A stretch of DNA of 64,000 nt from an uncultured Dysgonomonas sp. GTDB taxonomy: Bacteria; Bacteroidota; Bacteroidia; Bacteroidales; Dysgonomonadaceae. This document shows, in pieces, positions 38,550 to 50,256 of this stretch; the first letter of the stretch is position 1, and each line of letters opens with the position of its first letter. Below the pieces are notes generated by a model. It searched no databases. It was not told the DNA's origin and was given only the letters and a program-made list of their open reading frames with translations. The position numbers were made by a program, and so were the translations under genes. Location of the stretch: the NCBI GenBank assembly GCA_945273835.1, contig CALYPL010000004.1:57433-121432 (forward strand), in the 5' to 3' direction.

Positions 38550-39332
38550 ATGTTTAAAATCGTAAACAAAGAACATTTCTCTGAAAATGTAGTACATTTC
38601 GAGGTAGAAGCACCTCTTATCGCACGAACACGTAAAGCAGGGCATTTTGTAATTGTAAGAGTTGGCGATAAAGGTGAAAGAATACCTTATACTATTACTT
38701 CTTCTAACCTCGAAAAAGGGACTATTGATTTAGTGGTACAAGGAGTAGGAGTTTCGTCTAAAAAATTAAATGAGTTAAATGTAGGCGATTGCATTACCGA
38801 TGTGGTCGGACCTTTAGGCAGGGCAACACATATTGAAAACTTCGGGACTGTGGTTTGTGCCGGAGGAGGTGTAGGCGTTGCTCCGATGCTACCAATAATT
38901 GAAGCCTTAAAAAAAGCGGGAAACAAAGTGATCTCCGTTCTTGCCGCACGAACTAAAGACCTCATCATCCTTGAAGAACAAGTTGGTAAATATTCTGATG
39001 AAGTGATAATAATGACTGACGACGGTTCGTATGGAAACAAAGGGCTTGTGACTAACGGTGTGGAAATGGTTATAAACAGGGAACAAGTAGATTTATGCGT
39101 TACCATTGGTCCGGCGATAATGATGAAGTTTGTATCGCTACTGACTAAAAAATATAATATACCGACAATGGCATCTTTAAACACAATCATGGTGGATGGT
39201 ACCGGCATGTGTGGAGCTTGTCGTGTGACCGTTGGGGGACAGACCAAGTTTGTTTGCGTTGACGGTCCCGAGTTCGATGCTCATGAAGTGGACTTCGATG
39301 AAATGCTGATGAGGCTGAAAGCATATAATTAA
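38550..39332 (+). CDS. nfnA: NfnA-like ferredoxin-NADP reductase alpha subunit (FAD/[2Fe-2S])
   Basis: 260 residues. Of the sulfide/dihydroorotate-dehydrogenase-like flavoprotein type. FAD is bound through RIPYTITS (44-51), NAD(P) through VCAGGGVGVAPML (102-114), and a C-terminal [2Fe-2S] cluster through C221, C224 and C236 (MCGACRV, KFVCVDG). D216 is a likely fourth ligand, as in the Thermotoga enzyme. Paired with the next gene it should form an electron-bifurcating NADH-dependent ferredoxin:NADP oxidoreductase. A role only in sulfide or glutamate metabolism cannot be excluded. Confidence 0.85.
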   Translation: MFKIVNKEHFSENVVHFEVEAPLIARTRKAGHFVIVRVGDKGERIPYTITSSNLEKGTIDLVVQGVGVSSKKLNELNVGDCITDVVGPLGRATHIENFGTVVCAGGGVGVAPMLPIIEALKKAGNKVISVLAARTKDLIILEEQVGKYSDEVIIMTDDGSYGNKGLVTNGVEMVINREQVDLCVTIGPAIMMKFVSLLTKKYNIPTMASLNTIMVDGTGMCGACRVTVGGQTKFVCVDGPEFDAHEVDFDEMLMRLKAYN

Positions 39333-39415
39333 CTGAAATTTCAGACCTCATAAATCTGTATCAGGATTATTAAATCTATAACTAAAAAATTTAAGCTGAT
39401 AAGCTACTAAATAAA

Positions 39416-40891
39416 ATGGCAACACTACAAGAAATAATTAAAGCACGTCATGGAGAGCCATGGAGAGAACAATTGCGCAGAAGTATGAAAGCAAAGGAAC
39501 GTGGCGAACGTCCACGCGTGAAAATGCCTGAATTAGCTCCTGACTACCGCAGTCACTCTCTAAATGAAGAGGTGAATCTGGGACTTTCGGAAGAACAAGC
39601 TGTTTATGAAGCCAAAAGATGTCTTGATTGCGCCAATCCCACTTGTATGTCAGGCTGTCCTGTTGAAATTAATATTCCGACCTTCATAAAATATATCGAA
39701 GTAGGCGATTTCCTTAAAGCAGCCCAAACATTAAAGGAAACAAGTGCTTTACCTGCTGTTTGTGGTCGGGTGTGTCCACAAGAAAAACAGTGCGAAGCAC
39801 AGTGCATACATGTAAAGATGAAGAAAGAGGCTGTCGCCATTGGCTATCTTGAAAGGTTTGCTGCCGACTATGAACGAATAACGAATAATATTTCTATTCC
39901 TCAAAATACCAAATCTAACAAAATTAAAATCGCTGTTGTAGGTTCAGGGCCTGCAGGATTATCTTTTGCCGGAGATATGGCTAAGAAAGGATATGATGTG
40001 ACAGTTTTTGAAGCGTTACACGAAATCGGAGGTGTTTTGAAGTACGGTATACCTGAATTTCGCTTACCCAATGAAATTGTGGATGTAGAAATAAATGTAC
40101 TCCAAAAAATGGGGGTCAAATTTGAGAAAGACTGCATCGTAGGTAAAACAATTTCTCACGAAGATTTACAACAGGCGGGCTTCAAGGGGTTGTTTGTAGC
40201 AAGTGGAGCAGGATTGCCGAATTTTATGAATATTCCGGGCGAAAATCTCATCGGAGTTATGTCCTCTAACGAATTTCTGACACGTGTCAACCTGATGGAT
40301 GCCGCCAGCGATGATAGCGATACTCCAGTTCAACACGGTAAGAAAGTCGCCGTTATCGGTGGTGGAAACACTGCTATGGATGCGGTCCGTACAGCACGCC
40401 GTATCGGAGCAGAACGTGCCATAATTGTTTACAGACGGTCGGAAAACGAAATGCCTGCCCGACTTGAAGAAGTTAAGCACGCCAAAGAAGAAGGAATTGA
40501 GTTTCTGACACTCCATAATCCTTTAAAATATGAAGGAGACGAGACAGGACACGTTAAACGGATGCTACTCCAAAAAATGGAGCTGGGCGAACCTGACGCA
40601 TCAGGCAGACGCAGTCCCGTGCCAATTGAAGGGGCTACTGAATGGATAGATATTGATGAAGTAATTGTGAGCGTAGGGGTCTCTCCCAACCCACTGATAC
40701 CTCATACTTTCTCGGGGTTGGAAGTATCAAAACGAGGCACGATCGTTGTTAATAACGACACTATGCAATCGGCACTAAATGATGTTTATGCAGGTGGAGA
40801 TATTGTTCGGGGCGGAGCAACTGTCATTCTCGCCATGGGTGACGGACGTAAAGCCGCTGCCGAAATGGACAAGGCATTACAAGCTAAATAA
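39416..40891 (+). CDS. nfnB: NfnB-like / glutamate synthase small-subunit-type flavoprotein
   Basis: 491 residues. Two [4Fe-4S] clusters are suggested by C69, C72, C77, C81 and C116, C120, C126, C130. FAD binding follows in AVVGSGPAGLSF (near 175) and NADPH binding in VAVIGGGNTAMDAV (near 310). The end GDIVRGGATVILAMGDGRKAA is the second FAD motif. Commonly annotated gltA or gltD; without a large glutamate synthase gene beside it and next to an NfnA-type partner (83-base gap), the Nfn function is preferred. A strong terminator follows. Confidence 0.85.
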   Translation: MATLQEIIKARHGEPWREQLRRSMKAKERGERPRVKMPELAPDYRSHSLNEEVNLGLSEEQAVYEAKRCLDCANPTCMSGCPVEINIPTFIKYIEVGDFLKAAQTLKETSALPAVCGRVCPQEKQCEAQCIHVKMKKEAVAIGYLERFAADYERITNNISIPQNTKSNKIKIAVVGSGPAGLSFAGDMAKKGYDVTVFEALHEIGGVLKYGIPEFRLPNEIVDVEINVLQKMGVKFEKDCIVGKTISHEDLQQAGFKGLFVASGAGLPNFMNIPGENLIGVMSSNEFLTRVNLMDAASDDSDTPVQHGKKVAVIGGGNTAMDAVRTARRIGAERAIIVYRRSENEMPARLEEVKHAKEEGIEFLTLHNPLKYEGDETGHVKRMLLQKMELGEPDASGRRSPVPIEGATEWIDIDEVIVSVGVSPNPLIPHTFSGLEVSKRGTIVVNNDTMQSALNDVYAGGDIVRGGATVILAMGDGRKAAAEMDKALQAK

Positions 40892-40913
40892 ATAGCTACT
40901 TTATACAAATTAT

Positions 40914-40950
40914 AAGGGATGAATTCTTGAATGAATTCATCCCTTGTTTT
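40914..40950 (+). terminator. Rho-independent terminator of the nfn pair
   Basis: AAGGGATGAATTC and GAATTCATCCCTT (40914-40926, 40933-40945) pair perfectly around TTGAAT and are followed by GTTTT. Confidence 0.92.
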
Positions 40951-40962
40951 ATGGATTCAATG

Positions 40963-42411
40963 CTATTCTGATTTTTTGACCCATACGGCAATATTTCCTC
41001 CTTCAACCAGAAAATTGCCATTACCGTTTTCATCTATGGTTACCTCATCTTTGATATTACCTGTAAATTCATACCAAATTTCACCTTTACGATTCTGTCC
41101 CACATTCATGACTTTGTTTCCATTTTCTCCGTTTGAGAGTAATAAAGCCAATCCTGAATTTGGGTATTTTTTATCTCCAAGACGTACAAAACCAACTGTA
41201 TTAGGATGATCGAAATAATCTACCTGATCGCCGTAGGCATATTTACTTCTGGCATTTAATAATATATCGATAATAAGTCTGTGCGGTGATTCCTCATCGC
41301 CGATACGATAATAGTCGCCATAAAAAATACACGGATAACCTTCTTTCATTAACAGGATCAAAGCATAGGCTTGCGGTTTGAACCAACTTTTCACTTGCGA
41401 TTCAAGGGAACTTCCCCATTGCGAATCATGATTATCAACAAACGTTACGGCTAATTCGGGATGTAATTTAACCAAGGCATCAGACAACAAATTTCGTAAA
41501 TCATAATCACGTCCCTGCGTTGAAGCCTGATACATATTATAATGTAATGTCACATCAAAAAGATCAATATTATAATCTAAAGCCGATAAATATTCATTCA
41601 ACGAATTGATGTCTTGTTTCCAATATTCACCAACCGCATAAAAGTCTTTCCCTCTTTCCGCTCGCACCGCCTTGAGAAATTCTTTAATAAAACCTTCGTT
41701 GATATGCTTTATGGCATCAAGGCGCATACCGTCGAGATTTAGTTCTTTGGCAACCCATCTCCCCCAATCTTTCATATGTTCAACCACATCGGGATGGTCG
41801 AAATCTATATCGGCATACATCAGATAATCGTAGTTACCGTTTTCTCCATCCACACCTTCGCCCCACGATTTACCTTCGCCTTCAATCAGATAGATAGCTT
41901 TCTTTCCATTTGCCTGATTATAATCCGTGCCGGTGAAGTGAAAATAGTGCCATTTGAAATCGCAATATTTATTTTTTCGTCCCGGAAAATCAAAACCCGT
42001 CCAACCTTCTATTTCATACGGTTCACTAACAACCTTATCTCGGTTATTCGGGTCTACTTCTTTTGCCAAGAACTTCTCTGTGTAATCCGCACCGGCTTTA
42101 TGATTCATCACAGCATCAAAATAAACAGAGATTTTATATTTATGTAATTCCTCAATAGCCTCTTTTAGCTCATTCTTAGTTCCGTATTTAGTCCTTACAG
42201 TACCTTTTTGGTCAAATTCACCGAGATCGTACAAATCATAAATTCCATATCCAACGTCATTTGATTTAGTTCCTTTACATGCGGGAGGAATCCAAACGGC
42301 TGTTATTCCTATATCGTGCAGATGCTTAGCGTCTTTTTTAAGCAACTCCCAGAATTTACCGTCATCGGGTATATTCCATTCGAAATATTGCATCATCACA
42401 CCGTTCTTCAT
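40963..42411 (-). CDS. Cytoplasmic alpha-amylase, GH13 subfamily 5 type
   Basis: 482 residues. It starts MKNGVMMQYFEWNIPDDG, the usual start of cytoplasmic GH13_5 amylases, with no signal peptide. The (beta/alpha)8 barrel has DAVMNH (99-104), nucleophile D232 in GMRLDAIKH, acid/base E262 in AVGEYW and D329 in FVDNHDSQ. A small beta domain completes the C-terminus (about 400-482). It hydrolyses internal alpha-1,4 bonds of glycogen or imported maltodextrins. It is divergent from a GH97 gene, also without a signal, across 155 bases. This suggests shared control and an intracellular pathway. Confidence 0.93.
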   Translation of the reverse strand: MKNGVMMQYFEWNIPDDGKFWELLKKDAKHLHDIGITAVWIPPACKGTKSNDVGYGIYDLYDLGEFDQKGTVRTKYGTKNELKEAIEELHKYKISVYFDAVMNHKAGADYTEKFLAKEVDPNNRDKVVSEPYEIEGWTGFDFPGRKNKYCDFKWHYFHFTGTDYNQANGKKAIYLIEGEGKSWGEGVDGENGNYDYLMYADIDFDHPDVVEHMKDWGRWVAKELNLDGMRLDAIKHINEGFIKEFLKAVRAERGKDFYAVGEYWKQDINSLNEYLSALDYNIDLFDVTLHYNMYQASTQGRDYDLRNLLSDALVKLHPELAVTFVDNHDSQWGSSLESQVKSWFKPQAYALILLMKEGYPCIFYGDYYRIGDEESPHRLIIDILLNARSKYAYGDQVDYFDHPNTVGFVRLGDKKYPNSGLALLLSNGENGNKVMNVGQNRKGEIWYEFTGNIKDEVTIDENGNGNFLVEGGNIAVWVKKSE

Positions 42412-42463
42412 AATTTCTAAATATTTGAATATTAATACATTTATAACATATTTAAATATTTAG

Positions 42464-42478
42464 TTGTTTTTAAAACAA
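42464..42478. promoter_or_regulatory. Palindrome TTGTTTT-T-AAAACAA between divergent starch genes
   Basis: Seven-base arms pair perfectly around one base, in the 155-base gap between the amylase and GH97 genes. TAAATATTTA-like repeats surround it. A regulator site is possible; AT-richness makes chance symmetry also possible. Confidence 0.3.
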
Positions 42479-42557
42479 TTAAGTTTAACGATTGCTTAAA
42501 TATTGAAGGTGTGACGAAAAACAATAATCTTGATTATTCTGTTAATTAAAAATATAA

Positions 42558-44624
<2,067 letters not shown>

Positions 44625-44663
44625 CTATATAAATGTTATTCAGATTTTAAAATGCAATTTACA

Positions 44664-45437
44664 TTAATGCTCAAGGCAGTATTTTAATGCTTTTACCGCA
44701 TCGCTTATACTTTTTTCTTCTTTAAGTAGCGATACGAATTTACTGCCTATAATAGCACCTCTTGCATTTTGCAATGCCGAATCGAATGTCGATTTATTTG
44801 ATATACCGAAACCTATAAGACGAGGTGTGCGCAAATTCATTTCATCTATTTTTCGGAAATAGGCTTGCTTCTGTTCATCGAAATTATTTTGTGCGCCCGT
44901 TGTTGATGCCGAAGAAACCATATATATAAATCCATCCGTATTTTCGTCAATCAACCGTATGCGTTCTTCTGATGTTTCGGGTGTGATAAGCATCACTATT
45001 TTTACATTATATTTATCCGCAACCGGTTTATATTCTTCGATGTAATCTTTGAATGGCAGATCGGGTATTATAGCTCCGTCAATGCCTGTTTCCTTGCATT
45101 TTTTACAAAAATTCTCAAAACCAAACTGCATAATCGGGTTCAAATATCCCATCATTATTAAAGGTATTGATACAGTTTTACGAATATCTTTTAGTTGTTC
45201 GAACAGCAATTTGAGTGTCATCCCATTTCGTAAAGCGATTGTACTACTTTCCTGAATGGTAGGTCCATCCGCCATCGGATCGGAAAAAGGAATACCGATC
45301 TCAATTAAGTCCACTCCGTTTTGTTCTAATTCTTTAATTATTTCACAGGTATCATCAAGTCGTGGGAAACCCGCCGTAAAATAAATTGAGAGTATTCCTG
45401 TTGTTTTTTTCTCAAATAGTACGTTAATTCTATTCAT
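44664..45437 (-). CDS. trpA: Tryptophan synthase alpha chain
   Basis: 257 residues. Cleaves indole-3-glycerol phosphate to indole and glyceraldehyde-3-P. Catalytic E46 ([11 protein letters not shown]) and D57 (ADGP) match the E. coli pair E49 and D60. The phosphate loop GFGISNKST is intact. Last gene of the trp operon, overlapping trpF by eight bases. It converges on the GH97 gene with 39 bases between and no strong terminator seen. Confidence 0.97.
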   Translation of the reverse strand: MNRINVLFEKKTTGILSIYFTAGFPRLDDTCEIIKELEQNGVDLIEIGIPFSDPMADGPTIQESSTIALRNGMTLKLLFEQLKDIRKTVSIPLIMMGYLNPIMQFGFENFCKKCKETGIDGAIIPDLPFKDYIEEYKPVADKYNVKIVMLITPETSEERIRLIDENTDGFIYMVSSASTTGAQNNFDEQKQAYFRKIDEMNLRTPRLIGFGISNKSTFDSALQNARGAIIGSKFVSLLKEEKSISDAVKALKYCLEH

Positions 45438-46065
45438 TTGCGAGTTTCTTTATAAATTTCTTTAATTGTGTAATGTCTTTTTTACCAACTTCGGCTTCAA
45501 AGCGGCTATTGAGGTCTACCCCATAGAATTTAGGATGATCGATACGTAAAATTTCTTCCGCATCGTCTGCTGAGATTCCTCCACTCAACAGAAATGGTGT
45601 TGCACCTTTATATAAATCAAGTAAAGACCAGTCGAATTTTTTACCAGAGCCTCCGTAGCTTCCTGCTTTAGTATCGAACAAGAAATAACCGAAAAGACCT
45701 TTATAATCGTTTGTTTTTTCTATGTCTTCTTGCCCGAATATGCTTAATGCTCTGATAACTGGTATCCGCTTATTCAATTCCCGTACATATTGGGGTGATT
45801 CATCGCCATGTATCTGCACCCAATCGAGCGCATATTTATCAACAATTTCTAATACGGTTTCAATTTCTTCATTTACAAAAACACCGACACGGTCGATGCC
45901 GTTATTTGTGGTATATTCGATGATTGCATTGATTTCTGGTGCAGATAATTTACCAATATATCTGGGTGATTGGGGATAGAATATCATTCCCATCATATCA
46001 ATTGATAATTCTGTCAGATCGGTAATATTATCAGTATATTTCATTCCGCAAACCTTGACTTTCAT
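45430..46065 (-). CDS. trpF: Phosphoribosylanthranilate isomerase
   Basis: 211 residues. Amadori rearrangement of PRA to CdRP, third step of the pathway. The start [14 protein letters not shown] carries the catalytic cysteine C6. The later catalytic aspartate lies in [17 protein letters not shown]. The phosphate site LLSGGIS follows. It overlaps trpC by four bases and trpA by eight, so the three are translationally coupled. TrpC and TrpF are separate proteins here, not fused as in E. coli. Confidence 0.96.
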   Translation of the reverse strand: MKVKVCGMKYTDNITDLTELSIDMMGMIFYPQSPRYIGKLSAPEINAIIEYTTNNGIDRVGVFVNEEIETVLEIVDKYALDWVQIHGDESPQYVRELNKRIPVIRALSIFGQEDIEKTNDYKGLFGYFLFDTKAGSYGGSGKKFDWSLLDLYKGATPFLLSGGISADDAEEILRIDHPKFYGVDLNSRFEAEVGKKDITQLKKFIKKLANE

Positions 46066-46853
46066 AACAACTGTTTTATAAAATTGTCCAATGCCTTGCC
46101 GGGATTATTCGTTTTCATAAAATTTTCTCCCATCAAAAAGCCTTTAAATCCGGCACTTCTGAGTTCAATAACCGTCTTTACATCTGATATTCCGCTTTCT
46201 GAAATCTTCAAAAATTGATTCGGAATTTTATCAACCAAATCAAATGATGCACGTACATCTGTTTTAAATGTAGCCAGATTTCTATTATTAACTCCTACTA
46301 CATCAACATCATCATTTATATGATCGAGCTCTTGCTCGTTATGAATTTCAAGCAAGACATCTAAACCAAGTTCGTGAGCCTTTCGTCCAAAACGCTTAAC
46401 GTCTCCGATTGTCAACACCGAAGCTATCAATAATATCGCACTTGCGCCATATACAGCAGCCTGATAGAGCTGATATTCGTCCACTACAAAATCTTTTCTT
46501 AACAGGGGGGTATCAGTGAGCTTATGGGCATAATCAAGATCGGCAAGCGTACCTCCGAAAAAATCTATATCCGTCAAAACTGAAATAGCTGATGCGCCTG
46601 CTTCAGCATATAAAGGGATTACATCTTCTATACGTGCATCTTTAAAAATCCACCCTCGTGACGGTGAACACCTTTTGAATTCAGCTATAATACCGGTTTC
46701 TGAACTCTCAAGAGATGCTATGAATTTTCCTCTTCGGTTATTCTGCTTTAATGTTTCGAATGTTTTTTGGAGCATACCGATACTGCATTCCGCTTTTTGT
46801 CGGGCAATTTCTATCTTTTTATTGGCTATAATTTTATCGAGTATATTTTCCAT
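46062..46853 (-). CDS. trpC: Indole-3-glycerol phosphate synthase
   Basis: 263 residues. Ring closure of CdRP to indole-3-glycerol phosphate. Visible motifs are IIAEFKRCSPSRGWI (55-69, with E58 and K60), LLRKDFVVDEYQ, DVLLEIHNEQEL, VGVNNRNLATF and SESGISDV. Full length for a monofunctional TrpC. It begins 10 bases after the MFS gene and overlaps trpF. Confidence 0.96.
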   Translation of the reverse strand: MENILDKIIANKKIEIARQKAECSIGMLQKTFETLKQNNRRGKFIASLESSETGIIAEFKRCSPSRGWIFKDARIEDVIPLYAEAGASAISVLTDIDFFGGTLADLDYAHKLTDTPLLRKDFVVDEYQLYQAAVYGASAILLIASVLTIGDVKRFGRKAHELGLDVLLEIHNEQELDHINDDVDVVGVNNRNLATFKTDVRASFDLVDKIPNQFLKISESGISDVKTVIELRSAGFKGFLMGENFMKTNNPGKALDNFIKQLL

Positions 46854-46863
46854 GCGTCACTAT

Positions 46864-48039
46864 TTATTTTTCTTTCAACACCTTTAACTTTGATGATAAA
46901 GCGATTATACATAAACCGAATATTCCGATAATGGCATACGACACTCGCAGATTAGTTGCGTGTGAAACATAACCTATTAGTGGAGGTCCCATCAAAAAAC
47001 CAAGAAAACTGACACTGGACACAATAGTCAATGCAATTCCGGTCGATATTTTTGTTTTCTGTCCGGCAACACTATATACCGTAGGCACTATTCCGGCTGT
47101 TCCGACACCAATTATCATAAATGCGATAAGGGTTGTTATTAGATTCGGAAAAGCAACGGCAAAGAATAATCCGACCGAAATAAAAAGTCCTCCGCATTGT
47201 AAGACTCTTAGTCTGCCGAAACGTTGGGTAGCTTTATCAATAACAAAACGCCCTGTCGCCATGGTTACCATATATGCGGTCAGACCAATGGGAGCAAGAT
47301 TTTCTTTAACTCCAACCACGTCTGTAAGAAATAATCCGCTCCAATCCGACATAGCGCCTTCGGCAGCCATGCCACAAAAAGCGACTATCCCCAACAGATA
47401 CAAAAAAACTTCAGGTTTTGCCGTTTTTTTAGCTTCAGCATCAACCGTATCTTTTTTCTTTTTTATATCTGATTGTAAATATCTGATGTTTATAATAAAA
47501 CCGATAAGAACCAGAAATGCGATTATCAGAAAGTGATAAACGGGTTTTAAATTTATTGATGCCAAAATAAGCCCTATTGCCGCACCTGTCAGTCCCGCAA
47601 GACTCCAGCCTCCATGAAAGGATGCCATAATGGGTTTATTGTACATTGTTTCTAAAGTTACGCCTTGGGTATTGACCGAAATGTTGCAGAAATTTCCAAA
47701 GAATCCAAATACTAAAAGTGAAACCATCAATGCACCTTCTGTTCTTGTGAGACCGATTAAGATTAGTGTTATCACATACCCAACAAGTGCAATAGGTAAT
47801 ATACGCTTACTGCCCAGCCGTGATACAAGAAATCCTGAAAGGGTCATACCGCAAATCTGACCTATCGGAATCATTAATAAGATTGTTCCCCATGAAGCAT
47901 CATTTAATCCTAATGCCATTTTTATATCGGGAATACGGCTTGCCCAACTTGAGAAGCATAAACCTTGCATAAAGTAAAAAGCGAATATTGCAAGACGTGT
48001 GCGTTTGAGTTTCGCCGAATCTTCAACCTGTGTAGTCAT
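46864..48039 (-). CDS. MFS transporter (YbjJ-like) within the trp operon
   Basis: 391 residues with about 12 membrane helices. The start AIFAFYFMQGLCFSSWASRIPDIKMALGLNDASWG and the SRLGSKR loop are typical of the YbjJ-type branch of the major facilitator superfamily. Its substrate is not known. It overlaps the upstream oxidoreductase gene by four bases and lies 10 bases before trpC, so it is part of the trp transcript. An exporter of tryptophan, an intermediate or a related toxic compound is a reasonable guess from position only. Confidence 0.85.
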   Translation of the reverse strand: MTTQVEDSAKLKRTRLAIFAFYFMQGLCFSSWASRIPDIKMALGLNDASWGTILLMIPIGQICGMTLSGFLVSRLGSKRILPIALVGYVITLILIGLTRTEGALMVSLLVFGFFGNFCNISVNTQGVTLETMYNKPIMASFHGGWSLAGLTGAAIGLILASINLKPVYHFLIIAFLVLIGFIINIRYLQSDIKKKKDTVDAEAKKTAKPEVFLYLLGIVAFCGMAAEGAMSDWSGLFLTDVVGVKENLAPIGLTAYMVTMATGRFVIDKATQRFGRLRVLQCGGLFISVGLFFAVAFPNLITTLIAFMIIGVGTAGIVPTVYSVAGQKTKISTGIALTIVSSVSFLGFLMGPPLIGYVSHATNLRVSYAIIGIFGLCIIALSSKLKVLKEK

Positions 48040-48614
48040 TTTAATTTTTTTGCTATTGTTTTCACTCTGTTCAGGAAAATTTTTCGTTTATCGGGTGTAG
48101 AGCCTTTTATTGTTGCCAAATAAGTGGTACGGGTATTTTTCAGACCGCAGAACGCTCCAATATTTTTCCTCAACATGCGCCCTCCAATATCTTTATAAAA
48201 TAATTTATAGTACCAAACGGGAGTATCCATCGTGCTTATAATTTCTGAAGTTTTTCCGTCCAATAATTTTTCAGGAAAAAGGGATTTATTCAGATATTCG
48301 TAGGCAAATCCGGGCAGAAACATTCTGTCTATAAAGCCTTTTAATAAAGACGGTACTGTTCCCCACCATGTTGGATATAACCAGACTATGTGATCGGCTT
48401 GTTTTATCAGTTCCCACGCATGCAATAAGTCGGGTTCAAGTTCCATACGTTTACGATAACCATATTTCAAAATTGGATTAAATTTCAGATCGGATAATGG
48501 TATTTCTTCAACCTCATTTCCGACTTCCAATGCTCCTTCTTTGTATTTTAGCTGTAAAGCATGACAAAAACTTTCTCTATCGGGGTGACCATTTATTATA
48601 ACTATTTTTTTCAT
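48036..48614 (-). CDS. Flavodoxin-fold NAD(P)H oxidoreductase (quinone-reductase-like) within the trp operon
   Basis: 192 residues. It has the KIVIINGHPDRESFCHAL start and the WLYPTWWGTVPSLLKGFIDRMFLPGFAY segment of the MdaB/KefF/NQO1 family, which uses FMN or FAD for two-electron reduction of quinones and related compounds. One-base overlap with trpD and four-base overlap with the MFS gene show translational coupling. No biosynthetic step of tryptophan requires it, so it is an accessory gene. Its role could be protection from quinonoid products; this is speculation. Confidence 0.87.
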   Translation of the reverse strand: MKKIVIINGHPDRESFCHALQLKYKEGALEVGNEVEEIPLSDLKFNPILKYGYRKRMELEPDLLHAWELIKQADHIVWLYPTWWGTVPSLLKGFIDRMFLPGFAYEYLNKSLFPEKLLDGKTSEIISTMDTPVWYYKLFYKDIGGRMLRKNIGAFCGLKNTRTTYLATIKGSTPDKRKIFLNRVKTIAKKLK

Positions 48615-49612
48615 TAACTATTATATAACAAAAATTGATTGAACGTTTTTTTTAGGTTTCCACTATCAATAGCTTCACGCGCCTGCGAAAGGCATTCTGT
48701 AAACGTCAAATCGGGATTAATGGTTTGTATCGCGACTGCCGAATTGGCAAGTACTGCGTTTTTTTGAGCTTTGGTGGCAACATTATTTATCACATCGTCG
48801 AATATCTTGGCTGCTTCTTGGGGTGTAGCTCCTCCCGACAAATCTTTCTCTTCGCATTGTTCTAAACCTATTTGCTGGGGCGAAAAAATATTTTCGCCTT
48901 TTCGGTTTATTACTTTGAAATCACCAGTCAATGAAATTTCATCGTAACCATCGAGGCTATGGATAATCGAATAATCGACATCGGTTTGTTGAAAAATATA
49001 GAAATACATACGTGCCATTTTCAAGTTGAAAACTCCTAAGACTGTACGTTTAGGCATAATCGGATTGACAACGGGACCAAGCATATTGTAAAACGTACGT
49101 ACTGCCAGTGCTTTCCGAACGGGGGCTACAACTTTCAGCGCATCATTAAATAGTGGTGCATGCAAGAATGCGATGTTTGTTTTGTCGAGCGATTTTTCAA
49201 GTTTACTGACATCGTTCGTGAATTTTACGCCATGTTGTTCCATTACGGTTGATGCGCCACTTACTGATGTTGCGCCGTAGTTGCCATGTTTTGCCACTTT
49301 ATAACCTGCCGCGGCAACGACAAAGCATGACAAGGTTGATATATTAAATGTATTTTTATTGTCTCCACCAGTTCCTACAATATCTATTGGGTTATATGCC
49401 TGCAATCTGTCAACATTAGTCCGCAGCTCAAGCAAAGCATCCGCAAATCCCAAAAACTCCTCGATAGTGATGCTACGCATAAGAAATACACTTATTAAAG
49501 CGGCTATCTGAGATTCATTATATTCTCCCGCAGCCATGTGTTTCATTATTTCTCCGGCTTCTGCCCTATCGAGGTATTGATGGTTAAATAGTCTGTTTAA
49601 TATTTTCTTCAT
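48614..49612 (-). CDS. trpD: Anthranilate phosphoribosyltransferase
   Basis: 332 residues. Transfers phosphoribose from PRPP to anthranilate. PRPP motif GTGGD (80-84), NISTLS (90-95) and KHGN (108-111) with SGASTVMEQHGV are intact. It is a stand-alone enzyme; the glutaminase TrpG is a separate gene 65 bases upstream. The 3' end overlaps the next gene by one base. Confidence 0.97.
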   Translation of the reverse strand: MKKILNRLFNHQYLDRAEAGEIMKHMAAGEYNESQIAALISVFLMRSITIEEFLGFADALLELRTNVDRLQAYNPIDIVGTGGDNKNTFNISTLSCFVVAAAGYKVAKHGNYGATSVSGASTVMEQHGVKFTNDVSKLEKSLDKTNIAFLHAPLFNDALKVVAPVRKALAVRTFYNMLGPVVNPIMPKRTVLGVFNLKMARMYFYIFQQTDVDYSIIHSLDGYDEISLTGDFKVINRKGENIFSPQQIGLEQCEEKDLSGGATPQEAAKIFDDVINNVATKAQKNAVLANSAVAIQTINPDLTFTECLSQAREAIDSGNLKKTFNQFLLYNS

Positions 49613-49677
49613 AGCTTTTATTAATCTTTCTGAATGCTATTTCTGCATTGAATGTTATACTTTTAGCAAACATGTAT

Positions 49678-50244
49678 TCATTTTGTTACAAAGTTCTTTA
49701 TGATAATGCTTCCCTCAGGTGTCAACACTGATTCGGGATGGAATTGCACGCCATGTACATCATATTCTTTATGACGTAACGACATAATTTGCCCGTTTTC
49801 ATCTACTGATGTAACTTCAAGACAATCAGGAAACTTTTCAGGGCTAACGATCCATGAATGATAACGTCCGACCATGAGAGGTGATTCAATTCCCTGAAAC
49901 AGGTAATCTGAACTGATTATATTGGCTGAAGTGGCAATGCCGTGATATACATCCTGAAGGTTTTCGAGTTTGGCTCCGAATGCTTCTCCAATTGCCTGAT
50001 GTCCTAAACAAACCCCGAGTATTGGCTTTTTTGATGCATATTCTTTTATTAACGGTAGTAATATACCTGCTTCGGAAGGAATACCGGGACCGGGTGACAA
50101 AATAATTTTATCATATTTATCTACGTCTTCCAACGCAATTTTATCGTTGCGAAACACATCTATCTTCTTGAATCCTAAACTTTTTATTAGATGGACAAGG
50201 TTATATGTGAATGAGTCGTAATTATCAAATACCAATATTCTCAT
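49678..50244 (-). CDS. trpG: Anthranilate synthase component II (glutamine amidotransferase)
   Basis: 188 residues. Supplies ammonia from glutamine to TrpE. Triad C79 (GVCLGHQ), H169 and E171 (QFHPES). The oxyanion segment SPGPGIPSEAG is present at 50-60. In some bacteria the subunit also serves PabB; no pab gene is nearby. It follows trpE by 12 bases. Confidence 0.97.
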   Translation of the reverse strand: MRILVFDNYDSFTYNLVHLIKSLGFKKIDVFRNDKIALEDVDKYDKIILSPGPGIPSEAGILLPLIKEYASKKPILGVCLGHQAIGEAFGAKLENLQDVYHGIATSANIISSDYLFQGIESPLMVGRYHSWIVSPEKFPDCLEVTSVDENGQIMSLRHKEYDVHGVQFHPESVLTPEGSIIIKNFVTK

Positions 50245-50256
50245 TTTTGCTTCGTA

